DNA from: Flagellimonas amoyensis
GTDB lineage: Bacteria; Bacteroidota; Bacteroidia; Flavobacteriales; Flavobacteriaceae
Length of the DNA: 64,000 nt
Direction of reading: 5' to 3'
Assembly (NCBI RefSeq): GCF_003058265.1
Contig: NZ_QBUK01000001.1
Coordinates: 310,001 to 374,000 of the forward strand
The translations under genes and the position numbers were made by a program. Each line of letters begins with the position of its first letter. Positions within the stretch are counted from its first letter, which is position 1. Shown one piece after another: positions 51,378-61,187 of the stretch. The notes below the pieces were generated by a model that did not search any database, had not been told where the DNA came from, and worked only from the letters and a program-made list of their open reading frames with translations.

Positions 51378-54300
51378 TGATGGCAAAAATCTTGGGTGTG
51401 TTGTTGTTGATGGCGGCTATGACGAATACTTTGCCATTTTTGTCCTTGAACTGCTTAAGGTATTTGACCTCGTCGCGGATCTTGAAACCGCTGGTGTCAA
51501 AATCCTGCCATTCAAAACCGAGTTTGCCATCGCCCAACAGAACGTTGCCATATCCGGCATCCAATCTGGAGAATTGTGGCTTGAACTCGAAATTGTTCCC
51601 CGCCATGATCAAGTCGAGGTTGCCGTCCTTGTTCACATCCATACAAGTGATATCGCAAATGCAGGAGAGCTGTACCCTGGGCGGAAGGTTTTTGATGGTG
51701 AACTTTCCACCTCCTTCATTGATGGCAATCACTGAGGCGGAAACCTCTGCCCTTTTTACGATGGACTTCTCCAGTACTTCCTTCGGGAAAAGTTCTTGGA
51801 TAGTCCGCCCTGCGTAGTCGGAGGCCTTGAGGTTTTGTTTTTTGAGTGCGGGCAGTTGTTCCGTAAGCTCCCTTTTTTGGTGGATAGGATAATCCTCGCC
51901 ATTTTTTTGCAAGGTGGTGATCTGCTCTATGGTACCGTTGTTATCGTAATCATTGATCCATATTTTCATGGGGGTCTCGTGCGTTGGCTTGTAGTGGAGA
52001 TTGAGCCCTTGGTTGCCCAAGATGAGGTCCAAATCCCCGTCATTGTCCAGATCGGCGACTTCCACAGTGTTCCACCATCCGTAAATACTGTCCAAGGAAC
52101 TGGGCATTTTTACGAGCCTTCTGCCCGTATTCTTATAAATTTTGGGCGTGTCCCATTCAGCGGTTACGATGAGGTCTTTTTTGGAATCCCCATCAACGTC
52201 CGCCCACTTGGAATCGGTGACCATACCAGCATCCTTGAGATCGTAGCCCAAGCGTTCCGTGACATTGGTGAACGTGCCGTCCCCCATATTTTCCAACAAC
52301 AGATGGTCAGGGGATATCCCATAAACGCCCACTACACTGCGTGATCCAATAAACAGGTCCAAATCCCCGTCATTGTCAAAGTCATGGGGAGAGATGGTAG
52401 CAATATTTTTGAAGGTGGAGGGCAGTTCGGTTGGGGATTTTGAGAAATTTCCTTTCCCGTCATTCAGGTAAAGTCTTGCCCTATAACTGCGCTGCATCCC
52501 CACATTGTTGCCACCTGAGCCCACGACAAGGTCCAGGTCGCCATCACCATCGGCATCAAAAAAGGCCGCGGCCACATCTTCAAATTCCCTGTCGTTTTCA
52601 AATACTGGTGAAGTTTTTGGGGACACTTTTCCATTGCCCGAATGGATGTAGATGCTGCCGGCCTGACCCTGCGCACCTCCGATGAAGAAATCCTCATGTC
52701 CATCGCCATTGACATCGCCTACGGCAAGTGATGGTCCTTCTTGCGAGAGTTTTTGGTAGATAAGGCCTTCATAATCGAAATCATTATAGGCATCTTCTTG
52801 GTGGGATGCCATTGCACTGGTGTCCAATTGGTTCAGGAGAGATTTGATGGCTTTCTTTTTTGGGATTTTATAGGTTTCCATTGCATCGGCATGGTTGAAG
52901 GTCAACACTTGGTTGGCTTTGACGTTTTCCAGTTTTTGGGTGCGGTCGTCCGGCCATACGATGCGAATGGAGTCCAAGGCTTCGGATTTTCCAAGGCCAA
53001 TGGTCATACCGTATTCCATGGAAGACTGGAAACCACGTGAAGGAATCAGTTCTTGATTGATGATCTGTCCATCAAAATAGAACTTGGCCAATGTTCCTAC
53101 GGCAAAGGGATTCTTTTCAGATCCTTTGAATTTGAGTTGGATAAATTTGTTGTCCAACTGAGCCTCGGCATTGTTTCGATAGATGTAGGCCTCCGTATTC
53201 ACATTATTGATGACCAAATCAAGGTCCCCATCGTTGTCCAAGTCCCCATAAGCGGCCCCGTTGGAACGGGAGGGGAGATCAAACCCCCATTCTTTGTTGG
53301 CATTTTTGAAGGTGATGTCGCCATTGTTCCTGTATGCATAATTGGGCTGTGGCTTGATGGGCATTTTACTGATAATGGAATCGATAGATTCCTTTTTCCC
53401 CGTGAGGGCCATTTTCTGCACGATCTCGTTGGCAAAAAAATCGACAAAATCCAGATCGGTCAAGTCATGGTTGATCCCATTCGTTACAAAAATATCCTTG
53501 AGACCATCATTGTCCATATCGAACATGAGGCCTGCCCAGCTCCAGTCCGTTGCATCTATACCACTGTAATAGGCAACTTCTGAAAATGTGCCGTTGCCAT
53601 TGTTCAGTTGTAGGGTGTTCTGGATGTATTGTTGGTAGAAGTCCTTACTCTGTTTAAGGTCAAAGACATTGTATCCTTCAAATTCCATGACGGATTTCAC
53701 CCGATGTTCTTCTTCGGGCAACATGTCGGTGATGAAGATATCGTTGTGGCCGTCATTGTTGATATCGGCAATATCGATTCCCATGGCAGATAGACTGAGG
53801 TGTGAGGTCCACTCCTTGATTTCTTCCTTGAACGTGCCATCTTTTTGGTTGATGTAGAGGTAATCCCTTTCGTAAAAGTCATTGGAGACATAGATGTCGG
53901 GGTACAGGTCCCCGTTAAAATCGGTGACCAGGACACCAAGTCCAAACCCGATAAGGCTGCCGTAAATGCCTGCTTCTTCGCTGACATCCACAAATTTTCC
54001 ATTGTCGTTCCGTAAAAGCATGTCGCCCACGCCTTTAAAAATGTCCGGGACCCCCTCCCAATCTTGTGCCCGTACTTGGCGTTGTTCGGCATATCCAAGG
54101 CTGCTTACCGGAATATTGCTGTTGTTGAGGATATAAACGTCCAAATCGCCATCCTTGTCATAATCAAAAAAAGAGGCATGGGTGGTGAACCCTGTTTTGG
54201 CAAGGTTGTATTCGTTTGCTTTTTCGGTGAAGGTCAAATCCCCATTGTTGATGTATAGGTCATTGTCGTGGTTATTGCCCTCCATGTTTCCAGCGTTACA

Positions 54301-54717
54301 GACGTAGATGTCCAAAAGACCATCCTGGTTCACATCCACCATCACCACACCCGTGGACCATGGTTTGTTCCCGCCTACGCCCGCACTTTCAGAAATATCC
54401 TCAAACTGAAAATTTCCCTTGTTCAGGTAGAGCTTGTTCGGGACCATGTTCCCGGTAAGGTAGATATCCTGAAGTCCATCATTGTTGATATCACCAATGG
54501 CCACGCCACCTCCGTTATAGAAGTTCCTGTATTTGAAAATGTTGAAGTTCTTCTGGTTTTCAACTGTATTGACAAAGGTTATGCCGGTTTCTTCGGAGGG
54601 TAGCATTGTGAAAAGGGTTTCTCCTTTTTCCTCTACCTCCATTTTGTCAGCCTCTTTGTTCTTACATGCTGTTGCAAGAATCAAAAGACAGGATACAGTG
54701 ATATGTTTTAGTTTCAT
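51370..54717 (-). CDS. Giant VCBS/FG-GAP plus ASPIC-UnbV lipoprotein (first copy)
   Basis: A 1115-residue lipoprotein (LILATAC, lipid Cys18) built like its downstream neighbour: two sets of FG-GAP/VCBS blades (GVAIGDINNDGLQDIY, DVNQDGLLDIY, FDYDKDGDLDVY) around an ASPIC/UnbV domain (FIQLKFKGSEKNPFAVGTLA to VKANQVLTFNHAD, about residues 490-590). The protein is expected on the cell surface and may bind calcium. It is the first gene of a five-gene minus-strand operon. The upstream region shows no confident promoter. The two proteins are clear paralogues but well diverged, so an old duplication. Confidence 0.92.
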   Translation of the reverse strand: MKLKHITVSCLLILATACKNKEADKMEVEEKGETLFTMLPSEETGITFVNTVENQKNFNIFKYRNFYNGGGVAIGDINNDGLQDIYLTGNMVPNKLYLNKGNFQFEDISESAGVGGNKPWSTGVVMVDVNQDGLLDIYVCNAGNMEGNNHDNDLYINNGDLTFTEKANEYNLAKTGFTTHASFFDYDKDGDLDVYILNNSNIPVSSLGYAEQRQVRAQDWEGVPDIFKGVGDMLLRNDNGKFVDVSEEAGIYGSLIGFGLGVLVTDFNGDLYPDIYVSNDFYERDYLYINQKDGTFKEEIKEWTSHLSLSAMGIDIADINNDGHNDIFITDMLPEEEHRVKSVMEFEGYNVFDLKQSKDFYQQYIQNTLQLNNGNGTFSEVAYYSGIDATDWSWAGLMFDMDNDGLKDIFVTNGINHDLTDLDFVDFFANEIVQKMALTGKKESIDSIISKMPIKPQPNYAYRNNGDITFKNANKEWGFDLPSRSNGAAYGDLDNDGDLDLVINNVNTEAYIYRNNAEAQLDNKFIQLKFKGSEKNPFAVGTLAKFYFDGQIINQELIPSRGFQSSMEYGMTIGLGKSEALDSIRIVWPDDRTQKLENVKANQVLTFNHADAMETYKIPKKKAIKSLLNQLDTSAMASHQEDAYNDFDYEGLIYQKLSQEGPSLAVGDVNGDGHEDFFIGGAQGQAGSIYIHSGNGKVSPKTSPVFENDREFEDVAAAFFDADGDGDLDLVVGSGGNNVGMQRSYRARLYLNDGKGNFSKSPTELPSTFKNIATISPHDFDNDGDLDLFIGSRSVVGVYGISPDHLLLENMGDGTFTNVTERLGYDLKDAGMVTDSKWADVDGDSKKDLIVTAEWDTPKIYKNTGRRLVKMPSSLDSIYGWWNTVEVADLDNDGDLDLILGNQGLNLHYKPTHETPMKIWINDYDNNGTIEQITTLQKNGEDYPIHQKRELTEQLPALKKQNLKASDYAGRTIQELFPKEVLEKSIVKRAEVSASVIAINEGGGKFTIKNLPPRVQLSCICDITCMDVNKDGNLDLIMAGNNFEFKPQFSRLDAGYGNVLLGDGKLGFEWQDFDTSGFKIRDEVKYLKQFKDKNGKVFVIAAINNNTPKIFAIND

Positions 54718-55029
54718 TCGATGTTTAATTTTGTCAAGGGAAGAAATATTTTATACTATCTCATCATTCATTTTTGAAAATTCCGGATACATTCATAGGT
54801 CTCTTAAGTTGTAGTGTAAATCATCATCCAGAAGAAACTCCTAATCTACCAAGTTGGGTAATTATCTCAAAATATTCTTGGGGCATTAATATTTTGTTAA
54901 TCGTTTATTTGTTGTTTTTTCATCCATTGGTTTATGGGTCAATGTCGGTGGGCCAATTGTTTGGAAATGGATAAAAATAAATGCCGCCCACAAAGGGGCG
55001 GCATAAAAACAACTTAAACTATTTCGTTT
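54718..55029. other. Intergenic region between SusD and the VCBS operon
   Basis: 312 bp, AT-rich. It holds the terminator of susCD (54969-55004) and, on the minus strand, must hold the promoter of the VCBS operon, but I see no convincing TAnnTTTG box. A 66-codon open frame (54774-54974, plus strand) has a hydrophobic stretch but no recognisable features, so it is not called a gene. Confidence 0.6.
54969..55004 (-). terminator. Rho-independent terminator of the SusC-SusD transcript
   Basis: A 9-bp stem ATGCCGCCC/GGGCGGCAT (54981-54989 and 54996-55004) with a 6-base loop is followed on the minus strand by a T-rich run. It lies 25 bp after the SusD stop and separates the sugar locus from the VCBS operon. 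Confidence 0.85.
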
Positions 55030-56607
55030 CTAGTATCCTGGGTTCTGTACCAAGTTTGGATTGGACAATAGGGCTGTCGCTGGAATAGGGAACAGGTTCA
55101 TGTTCGGGTCCCCAGTGACCTCTTTAAGGCTCCAAGGAGCTGTAAATTGGCCAAATCGGACCAAATCGTTCCTTCTCCAAAACTCGATGTACAATTCACG
55201 GGCCCTTTCATCCAAGAATGTTTCTTCCGTTACACTTGGAAGTGGGTCGGTATCCGCTCTGCTGGCCCTTAACTCGTTGACCAAAGTAGTGGGGTCGTCA
55301 CCCATTCTCATCATGGCTTCTGCCTTCATCAAATGAGCATCGGAATACCTGAAAAGGATTTGGTGTTGCCTATAAGAGTTTACACCGTCATCAGTATCTG
55401 TTGGGTCATGTGGATGGTATTTGATGATCCTGACACCATCTGCTTCACCGTTACCTACCAAAGAGGTGAGTTCTTTGGTGAAGACCAAAGGTTGTCCTTG
55501 TCTATTGGATAATGGAGTTCCATCTTCGTTGTACTGAAGTCCGATCAAAAACCCATAACCGATACCAAGGTTAATGTTATCAGCGGTCGCTGCATCAGGA
55601 ACAAAACCTCTTCTTTCTTCCTGTCCGTCACCCGCATAGTTCGTATTTGGGTCACCTTCAAACAGGTCATAGAATTCGGCAAGTGTGGAGAAACCATTCC
55701 AACCACCTCCAGCATTGTCAGGCGTATTTTGGTTGTAGTGAAGGCTGTTCCATATCCTGGCTCCAAGGTCACTTCTCAAGAACAATATGGTCTCGGAGTC
55801 ATCGGTGGGCTCAAAAATCTGGAAATATCCTTCTTGGATATCAAAGCCACTGGCATTGATTTCGTCGACTAGGTCAATAACCTGTTGCATGTCTGCTGTT
55901 TCGGCAGTTCCTGTGCCTTTGTAGATATGCGCATTGAGGTATATTTTGGCCAATAGGAATTTAGCGGCTTCTACCGAAGCGGTTCCTACGTTGGCCACAC
56001 CGGGTCCTACTGATGACAGTCCAGATACGGCATCGTTCAAATCGGATTCGATAAAATCGAAGGCTTCGCTTCTGGAAAGTACTGTTGGATTTACTTCGGG
56101 TCCTTCATCAACTTCCCTAAAGGGAACCGATCCAAAAAGGTCCATTACAAAGAACATGTTGAATGCCCTAAGGAACTTGGCCTGAGCTACAATGCTTGGG
56201 CTGGAACTTGTTGTTTCAATAATTTCCGATGCCCTAAAGATGTTTTGATTAAGGTTGTTCCAAGCTCCTTTGATAAAGGCATGGTCAGGTGTCCAGGTAT
56301 GGGTGTGCAATTGTCTCCAGACACCATTGTCCCCCCAGTCGGTTCCCCTTGTTGGGATCAAAAGCTCATCTGAGGTCACCTCAGAAAGGGCGTACATGGT
56401 CTCTTGGGTGGCAAAATCCCCACCCACTTTGTTGTATAGATCGTTCAGTGCAGTGGCAGGTTCTGCAACACCTGAAAAGCCACCGCCACCTGGGCCATCA
56501 CTTATGATAGAGTCTGTCCCTTCAATTTCCAAATCAGTACAGGAGAGGGTAAGACCTATGATAAAGAGTGAAGCAAAAACAAATTTTTTATATGTTTCTA
56601 GTTTCAT
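55030..56607 (-). CDS. SusD/RagB-family surface lipoprotein (maltodextrin type)
   Basis: The 525-residue protein has a lipoprotein signal (IGLTLSC, lipid Cys23) and the SusD fold: helical tetratricopeptide-like repeats (for example ALNDLYNKVGGDFATQE and RASEIIETTSSSPSIVAQAKFLRAFNMF), a C-terminal domain with ELYIEFWRRNDLVRFGQFT and a C-terminal NPNLVQNPGY tail. It binds the glycan and lids the SusC barrel. It follows SusC by 11 bp. The neighbouring GH65 and GH13 genes suggest a maltodextrin ligand. No SusE- or SusF-like gene follows; a terminator does. Confidence 0.94.
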   Translation of the reverse strand: MKLETYKKFVFASLFIIGLTLSCTDLEIEGTDSIISDGPGGGGFSGVAEPATALNDLYNKVGGDFATQETMYALSEVTSDELLIPTRGTDWGDNGVWRQLHTHTWTPDHAFIKGAWNNLNQNIFRASEIIETTSSSPSIVAQAKFLRAFNMFFVMDLFGSVPFREVDEGPEVNPTVLSRSEAFDFIESDLNDAVSGLSSVGPGVANVGTASVEAAKFLLAKIYLNAHIYKGTGTAETADMQQVIDLVDEINASGFDIQEGYFQIFEPTDDSETILFLRSDLGARIWNSLHYNQNTPDNAGGGWNGFSTLAEFYDLFEGDPNTNYAGDGQEERRGFVPDAATADNINLGIGYGFLIGLQYNEDGTPLSNRQGQPLVFTKELTSLVGNGEADGVRIIKYHPHDPTDTDDGVNSYRQHQILFRYSDAHLMKAEAMMRMGDDPTTLVNELRASRADTDPLPSVTEETFLDERARELYIEFWRRNDLVRFGQFTAPWSLKEVTGDPNMNLFPIPATALLSNPNLVQNPGY

Positions 56608-56618
56608 GCTTAATTTTT

Positions 56619-59600
56619 TTAAAAAGTTACACTAAAGCCAAACGTATAGGTTCTAGGCCTTGGAAATGCTGAATAGTCGATACCGGCAATGGGAAGACCG
56701 TTCAACAGGTCTCCAGATGCTGGGGTTACACTTACCTCAGGGTCTAGACCGCTGTAATCTGTGATCACAAATAGGTTTTGACCGGTTAGGCTGAGTCGCA
56801 TTGTTTTGAAGATACCATCTCCAGACAATGGCACGTTATAGCCAATGGAAGCAGTCTGTAACCTCACAAAATCTCCTTTCTCCAAAAATCTTGTGGAGAC
56901 AGAGGCCTCTGCAAATCGGCTTTCCACCCCTGCAAGATCAACCACGTTTTTGGTCACGTTGTTACCGCTTCCGATAGCACCTCCAGTGAAGAAGGCATTG
57001 GCCGTGTTATTGTAGATATAGTTTCCAAACTGTCCATTGAAATACATTGATGCATCCCAATTTTTATATCGGGCAGAAGTTGAAAAACCTCCGGTGAAAT
57101 CTGGAAGGGCACTCTTGCCCACAAATTTCTGGTTGTCCACACCTCCCTCATGTACGGGGTTACCTTCGTCATCAAACCCTGTGAACTCCCTAAGGAAGAA
57201 TGAGTAGAGAGGTTGTCCGTTCTGCAAGCGTTGTGCAAATGCATTGGTCAGACCGGCTCCACGGATGGTTCCGGCTGGAATGGCCCCTTCAAAATCCTGG
57301 ATCTCATTTTTATTGTAGGCCATGTTGAAACCTGCTGTCCAGCTATAGTCTTCTCCTTGTAGGATGTCGTAGTTAAGGGAGAATTCAATCCCTTGGTTAA
57401 GAACAGTGGCATCCAAGTTTTGGAAGAAGAAGGGCTGTGGGGATGGCTGTGCTGCCTCCACGCTCAACAACAAATCTCTGGTCTCTTTACGGTAAAAATC
57501 GATGCTACCGTTCAAGCGGTCATTGGAAAAACCGAAATCAAGACCAACGCCGTATTGTGTGGTCTCCTCCCATTTAAGGTCAGGGTTGGCAAAGTCAACA
57601 GTGCTGGTACCGGGAACATTTACTGCTCCACCGTCTCCGATGCCTCCACCAGAGTATCTTTCCCTTCTGATATACCTTCCGTAACCAATACCATCTTGGT
57701 TACCAGTGATACCGTAGCTCAACCTTAGTTTAAGTGTGGATACGGCATCACCAATGAAATCTTCCTCATTGATTTTCCATGCAAATGCTGCGGATGGGAA
57801 AATACCATATTTGTTGTTCTCGCCAAATCTTGAAGAACCATCAGCTCTAACAGTGGCAGTGAACAAGTACTTGTCTGCAATGGTGTAATTGGCCCTTGCA
57901 AAGAAGGACTGTAGTTCGTCGGTATTGTCAAATTTATCGGTAAACAATGATCGAACAGCAACACCTCCGACGTCACCAAGGAATTCGGTTTCAGGTGTTG
58001 GGAACAAACGGTTCACAAAAAGCCCTGCTGGGTTGTTGGGAACATCGAATGAATATCCATATTGTTGGTACCTGCCAGAAATCATGGCTTCCAAAGCAGC
58101 AGCCGAGCTGGATAGGTCACTTGCCATTTGGTTCAAGTCAGGTGAGCTGTATCCCCAACCTTGTACGTTCCGGCCCCTTACGTTGAAATCCTGATATGAA
58201 AAACCGACCAATGCATCCAATTTGGAGTTTTCAAATTCCGTATTGTAGTTCACGGTCAATTCCACCAATCTGTTTTCATTGATAAGGTCGTTCAGTGCGC
58301 CTCTACCGTTTCCTGCGGCACCACTGCCCACGTTGAATGACCTGCTGGACAAAGAAGCTTCTCTTTCGGAATCGGATTTGTCATAACCCAAGGTCACTTT
58401 GGCTGTCAATTCATCCAAAATGTCATACTCGGCTGAGAAATTTACCAATACACGGTTGGTGTAGGTCATACTCTGCCAGTTTTGCAAAAGGTTAAGAGGG
58501 TTGATCCTATCACCGGGGTTAAAGGTAGGGCTTGCAGGCCAAGTTGGATTGGAGGCATAAGCTGCACCCAATAAATCACCTGTTGATCCAGCACTACCAC
58601 TCAAAGGTGGGGCTTCGTCATTCACCCTGGACAATGTGCCTTGAAAGTTAAGACGCAATTTGTCTTCCAAAAAGCGTTGGGAAGCGTTCAGCCTTCCAGT
58701 TATCCTTTCTTGCGATGATTTTTCAATGATACCGAACTGTTTTCCGTAATTGAAAGTGGCCCTGACGTTTCCAGAACCGTAGTTCTGGGAGTAGGCCAAG
58801 TTATTGTTGGTCGAAGCGACCGACCTTGTTACGTAATCTTGCCAGTCAGTGTCATTTCCATAATTGAGAGCAGTTCCTCCAAAGGCATCCACTGCATCAA
58901 GGAATTCGGAAGCGTTGAGCAGGTCGAATTCTTTGGCAGGAGTGGAGTAGCTCAGATCTGATGAATACTCCCAAGTGCCACCTTTAGATCCGCCTTTTCC
59001 GCTTTTGGTAGTGATGATGACCACACCGTTGGCACCACGCGAACCATATATTGCAGTAGCTGATGCATCTTTCAAGATACTCATGCTCTCAATATCATTT
59101 GGGTTTAGGAAGCTCAATGGGTTTCTTGCGGAGCTAGATCCAACACCAATGTTTGTTCCTTCGGATGAAGTGTCACCCGAAGGCAATGGGACTCCATCCA
59201 CAACAAAAAGTGGGTTGTTGTTGGAACGGACAGAGGAAGTACCCCTAATCCTAATGGCAACTCCCGATCCGGGCTCACCACTTCCTTGAGAAATTTGTAC
59301 ACCGGCGGTCTTACCTTGAATCAACTGTTCAGGGGAAGAAATGACACCTTTGTTGAAGTCCTCAGAAGTGACCGCCGCCACGGCACCCGTGGCATCCTTT
59401 ATAGTCGTTTGGCCATAACCAATGATCACCACCTCGTCCAAAGCCTGTGCATCTTCTTCCAAGGTAACATTGATCGTAGATTGGCCATTGACAGCTCTTT
59501 CCACCGTCTTGTAACCGATGTAGCTGAACACCAAGGTGGCCGAGCCATCAATGTTGTTCAGGGTATAATTACCATCAAAATCGGTCTGGGTACCATTGGT

Positions 59601-59741
59601 CGTTCCTTTGACCAATACGCTAGCCCCTGGCAAAGGACCGTTTCCATCCGAAACGGTACCTGATACTGTCTGGGCTTTTATCATGCCAAAGCATAAGAAT
59701 GCCCCAAGCAACAAAAAGCTTTTTAGTAGCGTAATCTTCAT
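56619..59741 (-). CDS. SusC/RagA-family TonB-dependent transporter (maltodextrin type)
   Basis: A 1040-residue outer-membrane transporter: signal peptide to AQT, a carboxypeptidase-like domain (residues 24-105, GASVLVKGTTNGTQTDFDGN), a TonB box or linker (DEVVIIGYGQ, 120-130), a plug (about 130-240, with NPNDIESMSILKDASATAIY, the SusC signature SILKDASATAIYGSRGANGV) and a barrel to the terminal Phe (FGFSVTF). It imports glycans with SusD. The N-terminal region resembles the flavobacterial starch-type SusC I recall. The divergent LacI regulator shares its promoter region, which holds a LacI-type operator. Confidence 0.95.
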   Translation of the reverse strand: MKITLLKSFLLLGAFLCFGMIKAQTVSGTVSDGNGPLPGASVLVKGTTNGTQTDFDGNYTLNNIDGSATLVFSYIGYKTVERAVNGQSTINVTLEEDAQALDEVVIIGYGQTTIKDATGAVAAVTSEDFNKGVISSPEQLIQGKTAGVQISQGSGEPGSGVAIRIRGTSSVRSNNNPLFVVDGVPLPSGDTSSEGTNIGVGSSSARNPLSFLNPNDIESMSILKDASATAIYGSRGANGVVIITTKSGKGGSKGGTWEYSSDLSYSTPAKEFDLLNASEFLDAVDAFGGTALNYGNDTDWQDYVTRSVASTNNNLAYSQNYGSGNVRATFNYGKQFGIIEKSSQERITGRLNASQRFLEDKLRLNFQGTLSRVNDEAPPLSGSAGSTGDLLGAAYASNPTWPASPTFNPGDRINPLNLLQNWQSMTYTNRVLVNFSAEYDILDELTAKVTLGYDKSDSEREASLSSRSFNVGSGAAGNGRGALNDLINENRLVELTVNYNTEFENSKLDALVGFSYQDFNVRGRNVQGWGYSSPDLNQMASDLSSSAAALEAMISGRYQQYGYSFDVPNNPAGLFVNRLFPTPETEFLGDVGGVAVRSLFTDKFDNTDELQSFFARANYTIADKYLFTATVRADGSSRFGENNKYGIFPSAAFAWKINEEDFIGDAVSTLKLRLSYGITGNQDGIGYGRYIRRERYSGGGIGDGGAVNVPGTSTVDFANPDLKWEETTQYGVGLDFGFSNDRLNGSIDFYRKETRDLLLSVEAAQPSPQPFFFQNLDATVLNQGIEFSLNYDILQGEDYSWTAGFNMAYNKNEIQDFEGAIPAGTIRGAGLTNAFAQRLQNGQPLYSFFLREFTGFDDEGNPVHEGGVDNQKFVGKSALPDFTGGFSTSARYKNWDASMYFNGQFGNYIYNNTANAFFTGGAIGSGNNVTKNVVDLAGVESRFAEASVSTRFLEKGDFVRLQTASIGYNVPLSGDGIFKTMRLSLTGQNLFVITDYSGLDPEVSVTPASGDLLNGLPIAGIDYSAFPRPRTYTFGFSVTF

Positions 59742-60112
59742 AAATTATTAATTTTAAGTTTAGTTAATTTTAATTCAAGTGTTAAACATATATAAAAAAA
59801 ATGTTAATCAAAATTTAACTATATCGCAATCTATTACGAAAACGGTTTCGTGTTGATAACTTTGGGTGGGTGCGAGGTTGGCAAAACTTAAAGAGTCGAT
59901 TTATTCATATCACAAAATAACCAAGTCTATTTAAAGAATTCCGTAATAGTGATGCTAATATAGTGTTTTTTGGCTTTGGTCCGATTAACATTCTTTTTGG
60001 AGTTTTTGTAAAGCCGTCTTGGGTTTTTGTTAAAAAGCTTGTTTTCTCCAATGGCTTGTTCCTTTATTGAGTAATTTCCAACGTCAAACCAAAAAGATTA
60101 AAATTTACCAAA
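59742..60112. other. Divergent control region between SusC and LacI regulator
   Basis: 371 bp of AT-rich sequence with no open frame of note. It contains the candidate LacI-type operator at 59836-59851 and must carry promoters on both strands. A -7-like AAATTTTG is visible on the minus strand near 59810, one base off TAnnTTTG. No -33 element is clear. Confidence 0.6.
59836..59851. promoter_or_regulatory. LacI-family operator candidate
   Basis: ACGAAAACGGTTTCGT is an inverted repeat (arms ACGAAA and TTTCGT with a 4-base centre), the typical shape of LacI/GalR operators. It is about 95 bp upstream of the SusC start and 262 bp before the LacI-family regulator. Its binding by that regulator is an inference from position and shape. 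Confidence 0.65.
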
Positions 60113-61132
60113 TTGAAAACCAAGATTACCTTAAAGGATATTGCCAGGGAACTTGAAGTATCCATATCCACGGTATCAAAAGCACTTAAGAATAGCGAAG
60201 AGATCAGCAGGGACACCAAGGAAAAGGTACAGGCCTTTGCCAAGCTCTATAACTACAAGCCCAATAATATTGCCATCAGCCTCAAGAACAAGAGGACAAA
60301 GAACATCGGCGTGGTGATCCCCGACATTGTGCACCATTTTTTCACCACGGTGATCCGTGGCATCGAGAAATATGCCAATGCCAGGGGGTATAACGTAATC
60401 GTTTGCCTGTCGGAAGAATCCTTTGACAAGGAGGTCATCAATATGGAGATGTTGGCCAATGGGAGCATTGATGGCTTTATTATGTCACTTTCCTCGGAAA
60501 CACAACAAAAAGGGGACTACAATCACTTAAAAGAGGTCACGGAGCAAGGAATCCCTGTGGTGCTCTTCGATAGGATCACCAATGAGATCGATTGCGACAA
60601 AGTGGTGATCGATGATGAACTAGGGGGGTACATGGCCACCAAGAAATTCATAGAGCAGGGCAAGAAAAGGATAGCCCTGATCTCCACGGACGATTATTTG
60701 AGTGTGAGCAAGGCCCGTAGCATGGGATACCACAAGGCCCTGTCCGAAAGCAAGTTGGGCGTGGACGAATCCATGGTGCTGAAAATGCCTTCTATGGAAA
60801 TGGACGAAAACCGTATCAAGGAATTCTTAGAGGCCCAAAAACCGGATGCCGTCCTCTGTGTGAACGAAATATTTGCGGTTTACAGCATGCGTTTGGTGCA
60901 AAAAAGCGGCCTGAAGATTCCGGATGACATCTCCTTTATCGGTTTCACGGATGGCGTTCTCTCCAAGTATGCCAACCCAAGCCTCACGGTGGTTGCACAG
61001 CATGGGGAGAAAATGGGCGAAGTGTCCGCCAAAATGCTTATCGACAAAATTGAAAGCGAAGAGGAGGAGGAAACCTACCAGACCAAAATTTTAGAGCCCA
61101 CATTGGTGATCAGGGAATCCATAAATCATTAA
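60113..61132 (+). CDS. LacI-family transcriptional regulator
   Basis: The 339-residue protein has an N-terminal helix-turn-helix (residues 3-27, TLKDIARELEVSISTVSKALK) with hinge helix (IAISLKNKRT) and a periplasmic-binding-protein-like sugar domain (residues 62-339; IGVVIPDIVHHFFTTVIRGIE and CVNEIFAVYSMRLVQ). The start is TTG at 60113, since the HTH begins right after it. It is divergent from SusC and followed by GH65, so it most likely represses or activates the maltodextrin locus in response to a sugar; the direction of control is not known. Confidence 0.93.
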   Translation: MKTKITLKDIARELEVSISTVSKALKNSEEISRDTKEKVQAFAKLYNYKPNNIAISLKNKRTKNIGVVIPDIVHHFFTTVIRGIEKYANARGYNVIVCLSEESFDKEVINMEMLANGSIDGFIMSLSSETQQKGDYNHLKEVTEQGIPVVLFDRITNEIDCDKVVIDDELGGYMATKKFIEQGKKRIALISTDDYLSVSKARSMGYHKALSESKLGVDESMVLKMPSMEMDENRIKEFLEAQKPDAVLCVNEIFAVYSMRLVQKSGLKIPDDISFIGFTDGVLSKYANPSLTVVAQHGEKMGEVSAKMLIDKIESEEEEETYQTKILEPTLVIRESINH

Positions 61133-61187
61133 GTTTGTGCATCTTGTCCGTTAGGCGGGCGCAGTTGTTCACCAAGTTTAAGTATTT

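Noticed and set aside
54774..54974. 66-codon plus-strand frame in the susD-VCBS gap
   Set aside because: Has a hydrophobic stretch but no family resemblance, no promoter or start context, and sits in a gap expected to hold regulation.
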